NCBI GenBank assembly: GCA_965262055.1
Contig: CBDHEI010000002.1
Span: 2,852,001 to 2,916,000, forward strand
Direction of reading: 5' to 3'
DNA: 64,000 bases
Source of the DNA: G958296245 sp965262055
Lineage (GTDB): Bacteria; Chloroflexota; Dehalococcoidia; Lucifugimonadales; G958296245
In this document: positions 61,826 through 64,000 of the stretch, piece by piece
Numbering within the stretch: position 1 is the first letter of the stretch
Layout of the letters: each line of letters begins with the position of its first letter
The notes under the pieces: generated by a model
Seen by the model: the letters and a program-made list of their open reading frames with translations, nothing else
Databases searched by the model: none
What the model was told of the DNA's origin: nothing
Made by a program: the position numbers and the translations under genes

Positions 61826-62866
61826 GTGGAGAACGGAGTGCGTAACGGCGGCGATACGATTCTCGAGGTCCGGGACCTCAAGAAGCACTTCCAGGTCGGC
61901 ACCAAGGGCGTCGTCTTCGGGATCGGCGCCAGCCGCAGCAGCGTCCTCGCCGTGGACGGAGTCAACCTGTCCATCCAGCGCGGCGAGACCCTGGGTCTGG
62001 TCGGTGAAAGCGGCTGCGGCAAATCGACCCTGGGCTACACGGTGCTCAGGCTGGAGCAACCGACCTCGGGTAGCATCTTCTTCGAGGGCCACGATCTGAC
62101 CAGGCTTACGAAACGGGAGTTGCGGCCCTTCAGGCGCAGGATGCAGATCATCTTCCAGGACCCCCAGGCCGCCCTGGACCCGAGGATGACGGTGGGCCAG
62201 GCCTTGGCCGAGCCCCTTCGAGCGCACGGCATCGTCGGCAAGGGGGAAGTCGAGGACCGCGTCGAGGAGCTCCTCAAGACCGTCGGCCTCAACCCGTACT
62301 ACAAGAACCGGTACCCCCACGAGTTCAGCGGCGGGCAGCAGCAGCGCATAGTCATCGGCCGCGCCCTGTCCGTGGAGCCAACGTTCCTCATTGCCGACGA
62401 GCCCATCTCGGCGCTGGATGTCTCCATTCAGGCGCAGATCATCAACCTGCTGGAGATGCTCCAAGACCAGTTGGGGCTGACGTACCTGTTCATCTCTCAC
62501 GACCTGCGCGTCGTCCGGCACATCAGCGACCGCGTGGCCGTCATGTACCTCGGCAAGATCGTCGAGGTAAGCACGGTGGACGAGCTGTACACCAACAGCC
62601 TGCACCCCTATACGCAAGCCCTGCTGTCCAGCGTACCTTCCCCGAACCCGGAGGCCGCAAAGAATAGGGAGCGCATCATCCTCACGGGCGACGTTCCGAG
62701 CCCCATCAACCCGCCGAGCGGCTGCAGGTTCCGGACCCGCTGTCCCATCGCGATCGACAGGTGCGCGGAAGAAGAGCCGCCCTTGAGGGAGGTCGTGGGC
62801 AGTCACTGGGCAGCATGCCACAGGGCGGAGGAAGGCTTGGAGCTGGCCGTGTTCAATCGGGCGTGA
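61826..62866 (+). CDS. ABC transporter ATPase, DppF type
   Basis: 346 residues, GTG start 3 bp after the previous stop. Walker A GESGCGKST, Q-loop FQDPQAALDP, signature FSGGQQQR, Walker B LIADEPISALD, H-loop FISHDLRV. The C-terminal Cys extension (GCRFRTRCPIAIDRC) is also present. Residues 30-40 contain a short insert (GVVFGIGASRSS), common in this subgroup. It forms the heterodimer with the DppD-type protein. Confidence 0.95.
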   Translation: MENGVRNGGDTILEVRDLKKHFQVGTKGVVFGIGASRSSVLAVDGVNLSIQRGETLGLVGESGCGKSTLGYTVLRLEQPTSGSIFFEGHDLTRLTKRELRPFRRRMQIIFQDPQAALDPRMTVGQALAEPLRAHGIVGKGEVEDRVEELLKTVGLNPYYKNRYPHEFSGGQQQRIVIGRALSVEPTFLIADEPISALDVSIQAQIINLLEMLQDQLGLTYLFISHDLRVVRHISDRVAVMYLGKIVEVSTVDELYTNSLHPYTQALLSSVPSPNPEAAKNRERIILTGDVPSPINPPSGCRFRTRCPIAIDRCAEEEPPLREVVGSHWAACHRAEEGLELAVFNRA

Positions 62867-62891
62867 CCCGTAGACATAAGGAGGAGAGCAG

Positions 62892-63833
62892 ATGGACCGT
62901 TCAGAGTTGAAGAAGCAAATCGTGGGGCCGATAGCCACGGTCCCGACGCCATTCGACGACAACTTCGGCGTGGACTACGGCAAGATGCGGGCCGCTGCGG
63001 AGTGGTGGGTCGAGCAGGGGCTCGTGACGGGCAGGGCCGTCGTCAAGGTGGCCGCCGCAATGGGAGAGGGGCCGCAGCTCCGCGACAGCGAGTGGCCGGA
63101 GCTGCTCAAGACCGTGGTGGACGCGACCGGTGGGAAGGCGTCGGTGGTGTGCGGCATCCACTACAAGGACACCGTGCGGACCATCGAGGACGCCCGGCGC
63201 GCGCAGGACCTGGGAGCGATAGGGCTCCAGATATCGCCGCCTATCTTCAACGACCCGAAGCAGGACGACATCCTGCGGTACTATGGGGCGGTTTCGGACG
63301 CCATCGGCATTGGCATCCTGGTCTACAACACGCCCTGGCAGACGTACGGGAGCATCGAGGTGGCGACGTTCGAGAAGATGGTGGACTTCGAGCACGTGGT
63401 AGCCATCAAGTGGCACCCGAGCGAGCCGGAGGGCTACGAGGAGATATTCAAGCTGGCGAACGTCTTCAACATCATCGACAACAACTCGACGCCGGTGCAG
63501 TGCCACAAGCTGGGCGGCAAGGGGTTCATCAACCTGACGGCCGAGGTCTACCCGCCGTTCGACATGCGAATCTGGGACCTGATGGAGCGGGGCGACTACG
63601 AGACCGCACAGGCGGAATGGACCCCGGTAAACACCGCGCTCTACGAGTTCTACGGCAAGCTGGACGCTCGCTCCGGCGGGCAGGCGCGCACCAAGAAGGC
63701 GCTCATGGCCGCCATGGGCCGCGATTTCGGGCCCTCCCGGCCCCCGTCGCTGCCCGTAAGCGCCGAGGAGATGGAAGAGCTGAGGGGCGTCCTCCTCGGG
63801 TTTGGGTGGCCGGTGCCTGAGCCCGCGGCCTGA
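62892..63833 (+). CDS. DapA/NanA-family Schiff-base aldolase
   Basis: 313 residues, AAGGAGG upstream. TIM-barrel family with the catalytic Tyr in VYNTPWQT (Y145) and the Schiff-base Lys in AIKWHPSEPEGY (K173). These match dihydrodipicolinate synthase and N-acetylneuraminate lyase. GRAVVKVAAAMGEG takes the place of the usual GTTGE motif near residue 50, so the substrate-binding loop is altered and a lysine-biosynthesis role is unlikely. Being the gene after a transporter, it probably cleaves an imported 2-oxo acid or sugar acid derivative. Confidence 0.9.
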   Translation: MDRSELKKQIVGPIATVPTPFDDNFGVDYGKMRAAAEWWVEQGLVTGRAVVKVAAAMGEGPQLRDSEWPELLKTVVDATGGKASVVCGIHYKDTVRTIEDARRAQDLGAIGLQISPPIFNDPKQDDILRYYGAVSDAIGIGILVYNTPWQTYGSIEVATFEKMVDFEHVVAIKWHPSEPEGYEEIFKLANVFNIIDNNSTPVQCHKLGGKGFINLTAEVYPPFDMRIWDLMERGDYETAQAEWTPVNTALYEFYGKLDARSGGQARTKKALMAAMGRDFGPSRPPSLPVSAEEMEELRGVLLGFGWPVPEPAA

Positions 63834-63845
63834 GAAGCGCAACCC

Positions 63846-64000
63846 ATGAGCCGCGCCGCCGCGCTGAAGACGGCGGCCATGTTTCTGGCGCTGGCCGCAG
63901 CCGTCGAGCTCTGCCCGGCGGGCCGGCTCGACGCGCAAGGCCAATCCGAGGCCGTCGGACCGCCGGGCGGCTTTGCATGGACGGTAGCTGCACCCCCGGG
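63846..64000 (+). CDS. Start of an exported protein (3' end outside window)
   Basis: 52 codons from the ATG at 63846. The N-terminus has a signal-peptide pattern: RAAALKTA, then a hydrophobic core MFLALAAAVEL, with a likely cleavage near LDAQG. The rest, rich in Gly and Pro, gives no family. It is 12 bp after the aldolase stop, so it belongs to the same operon and may be a secreted enzyme acting on the transported compound. Confidence 0.6.
   Translation, partial: MSRAAALKTAAMFLALAAAVELCPAGRLDAQGQSEAVGPPGGFAWTVAAPP

Noticed and set aside
1..64000. CRISPR array
   Set aside because: No regularly spaced short repeats or cas genes were seen on either strand.

Overview
The window reads as GC-rich bacterial DNA. 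Its catabolic gene content is three phytanoyl-CoA-type dioxygenases, a two-domain VOC protein, a DUF1800 protein, Gfo/Idh/MocA oxidoreductases, a cytoplasmic reductive-dehalogenase-like ferredoxin protein and a dipeptide-type ABC transporter. This fits an uncultivated marine or host-associated lineage, most likely a SAR202/Dehalococcoidia-like Chloroflexota. That placement is inferred from gene content only; no rRNA is present.

Layout. (1) 1-4574: a TPR-like gene end, a gene-poor kilobase with a large hairpin, then a run of a 4Fe-4S protein, a Gfo/Idh/MocA oxidoreductase and the 5' half of a TIM-barrel glycosidase-like gene. (2) 4558-27948: a 23.4-kb integrative island flanked by a 17-bp direct repeat. 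It has split the glycosidase-like gene, whose 3' half resumes in frame at 27932. The island carries a P4-type tyrosine integrase at its left end, a trehalose cluster (otsA, otsB, remnants of a second otsA and a GH15 gene), many IS fragments, and a compact five-gene defence operon: type III Res, PIN toxin, type III Mod, an unidentified protein, and a RelE-like/UvrD helicase fusion. Its right end holds the stub of a DUF1156 methylase and a decayed IS21. (3) 27949-38550: the split gene's 3' half, a primary-type sigma factor, two IS1380-family copies (one intact, one decayed), a two-component pair whose kinase has lost its N-terminus, an IS5-family element and a 3' tRNA scrap. (4) 38553-50256: a catabolic block (NHL propeller, beta-hydroxyacid dehydrogenase, DUF1800, polysaccharide deacetylase, VOC, three PhyH dioxygenases, aldo/keto reductase) ending in tRNA-Asn. 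(5) 50351-55493: an IS nest consisting of an IS1380 copy followed by an IS256 element whose left terminus is interrupted by another IS1380-type element. (6) 55942-64000: an operon for a complete dipeptide/oligopeptide-type ABC transporter with an oxidoreductase inserted between permease and ATPase genes, followed by a DapA/NanA-family aldolase and the start of an exported protein.

The strongest novel material is the island: clear attachment repeats inside a protein-coding gene, candidate integrase arm sites on both sides, and a defence operon in which a PIN toxin with no antitoxin sits between Res and Mod and a helicase carries a toxin-fold N-terminus. Target-site duplications could be read for three of the IS copies and an imperfect one for a fourth, which allows the order of some insertions to be inferred.
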